The translations under genes and the position numbers were made by a program. A stretch of DNA of 6,952 nucleotides from an uncultured Parasphingopyxis sp. GTDB taxonomy: Bacteria > Pseudomonadota > Alphaproteobacteria > Sphingomonadales > Sphingomonadaceae. This document shows positions 6,267-6,952 of this stretch, piece by piece. Position 1 is the stretch's first letter; each line of letters opens with the position of its first letter. Location of the stretch: NCBI GenBank assembly GCA_905479515.1, contig CAJQMX010000327.1:1-6952 (forward strand), in the 5' to 3' direction. The notes under the pieces are model-generated. The model made no database searches. It worked only from the letters and a program-made list of their open reading frames with translations, and was not told the DNA's origin.

Positions 6267-6287
6267 TTGTAAGAGAAGGGGAAAGTT

Positions 6288-6952
6288 ATGCGCAAGTTCG
6301 CCATCCAAGCGGCGCTCGCTACAACCGCGCTCACGTTGGCGGCTACGCCGGCGCTGGCTCGCGACGATTCTTGGTATATCGGTGCTGAAGCCGGTGGAAC
6401 GATCATCAGCAATGCTGATATCGACGTCACCAATTCAGCCGGTGTATTCACTAATAACGCCTACAGCATCAACACCGAGCCCGGTTGGGATGTTGGTGGC
6501 ATTCTGGGTTATGATTTCGGCTGGTTCCGTCTGGAAGCCGACGTTTCGTATCGCCGCGCTGAAGTCACGACGATTGAACAGAATCTCGGTTCGATCCTGC
6601 CGATCAACGGCACGGTTACCGGCACGAGTGTCAACTACAACCCGGGTGGTCCGAACGGCTCGCCTCCAGGTGTTCCGTTCCAGTGGAATGGTGCCCAGGG
6701 CAGCATGCGGATCCTCGCATTCATGGCCAACGGTCTTCTGGACTTTGGCGATGATGACGGTTTCCAGGGTTACATCGGTGGTGGTGTTGGTATCGCCCGC
6801 ACCAGCTTTGACGGTATCCGCGTTACGGATGCCTCTCCGGTAATCACCGACGATTCGGATTCGGGCTTCGCCTGGCAGCTTGTTGCCGGCGTTCGCTATC
6901 CGCTTTCCCGGAATTTCGACATTGGTGTGAAGTATCGCTTCTTCAACCAGGA
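6288..6952 (+). CDS. Outer membrane beta-barrel protein, OmpA-like barrel, N-terminal part (3' partial)
   Basis: The frame is open from ATG 6288 to the window end, about 221 residues. A strong ribosome site (AGAAGGGGAAAG, 6274-6285) precedes the start. Residues 1-24 are a classical signal peptide: MRK, a hydrophobic alanine/leucine core, then the cleavage motif ALA before Arg25. The mature part begins DDSWYIGAEAGG and shows alternating aromatic beta strands typical of 8-stranded OmpA-type barrels: GWDVGGILGYDFGWFRLEAD (residues 66-85), FQGYIGGGVGIARTSF, FAWQLVAGVRYPLS, FDIGVKYRFF. A glycine/proline-rich loop (NPGGPNGSPPG) is a likely extracellular loop. The full protein probably has more strands and may carry a C-terminal peptidoglycan-binding OmpA domain, as many sphingomonad homologues of about 350 residues do; that part lies outside. 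Many GGT/GTT/CGT-type codons suggest high expression. It is probably a chromosomal housekeeping gene, not part of the tail operon. Confidence 0.85.
   Translation, partial: MRKFAIQAALATTALTLAATPALARDDSWYIGAEAGGTIISNADIDVTNSAGVFTNNAYSINTEPGWDVGGILGYDFGWFRLEADVSYRRAEVTTIEQNLGSILPINGTVTGTSVNYNPGGPNGSPPGVPFQWNGAQGSMRILAFMANGLLDFGDDDGFQGYIGGGVGIARTSFDGIRVTDASPVITDDSDSGFAWQLVAGVRYPLSRNFDIGVKYRFFNQ

Larger units (their letters stand above)
6051..6287. other. Intergenic region between tail operon and outer membrane protein gene
   Basis: 237 bases, visibly richer in A and T than the flanking genes, with no ORF that resembles a protein on either strand. It holds several inverted repeats, listed separately, and the ribosome site of the downstream gene (AGAAGGGGAAAG, 6274-6285). 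It must contain the promoter of the outer membrane protein gene unless that gene is read from the tail operon. I could not identify a convincing -35/-10 pair: TTGTCC at 6206-6211 and GATATT at 6235-6240 are the best fragments and are badly spaced. Confidence 0.7.

Noticed and set aside
6087..6272. A 61-codon plus-strand frame in the intergenic region as a small membrane protein
   Set aside because: It is hydrophobic in part, but has no ribosome site before its start, no recognisable family, and overlaps the inverted repeats of the intergenic region.
6169..6843. A 224-codon plus-strand frame overlapping the outer membrane protein start
   Set aside because: It has no ribosome site or family features. 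The overlapping frame from 6288 has a strong ribosome site, a signal peptide and beta-barrel strands, and continues to the window end.

Overview
The window comes from an alphaproteobacterium, most likely Sphingomonadales (Sphingomonas, Sphingopyxis, Sphingorhabdus and relatives). I base this on protein sequence recognised from memory: a compact tail gene set with sphingomonad-type variants, a DUF2793 protein at its end, and a palindromic repeat carrying the arm TTCGACAGGCTCAGGGTGAG that is common in these genomes. No database search was possible. All supported genes lie on the + strand.

Bases 1-6050 hold the distal part of a siphovirus-like tail operon in the order of a gene transfer agent (GTA) cluster, as in genes g11-g15 of the Rhodobacter capsulatus GTA. 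In order these are: the 3' end of a short tape-measure-like protein; a protein with a DUF2460 C-terminus and a TIM-barrel-like middle; a DUF2163/BR0599 tail hub protein; an NlpC/P60 cell wall peptidase; a large GTA host-specificity ('megatron') protein; and a DUF2793 protein. Spacings are short (3-32 bases, with one 1-base stop/start overlap), so the genes are probably co-transcribed. Together they would form the tail tip: the ruler that sets tail length, the distal ring, the hub, the wall-opening peptidase, the spike and a possible receptor-contacting part. A domesticated GTA and a prophage cannot be told apart from the tail genes alone.

Two genes look altered. The DUF2460 protein appears to have lost a large in-frame block: it runs from the first half of a TIM barrel straight into the last ~80 residues of DUF2460. 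The peptidase gene carries a palindromic repeat pair with a run of ten G just after its start codon, and the only usable start forces the repeat to be translated. All frames remain open, so the cluster may be a variant or in early decay.

Bases 6051-6287 are an AT-richer intergenic region with several small inverted repeats and no gene. From 6288 to the window end runs the 5' part of an outer membrane beta-barrel protein with a clear signal peptide. It is probably an ordinary chromosomal gene marking the downstream edge of the tail cluster.
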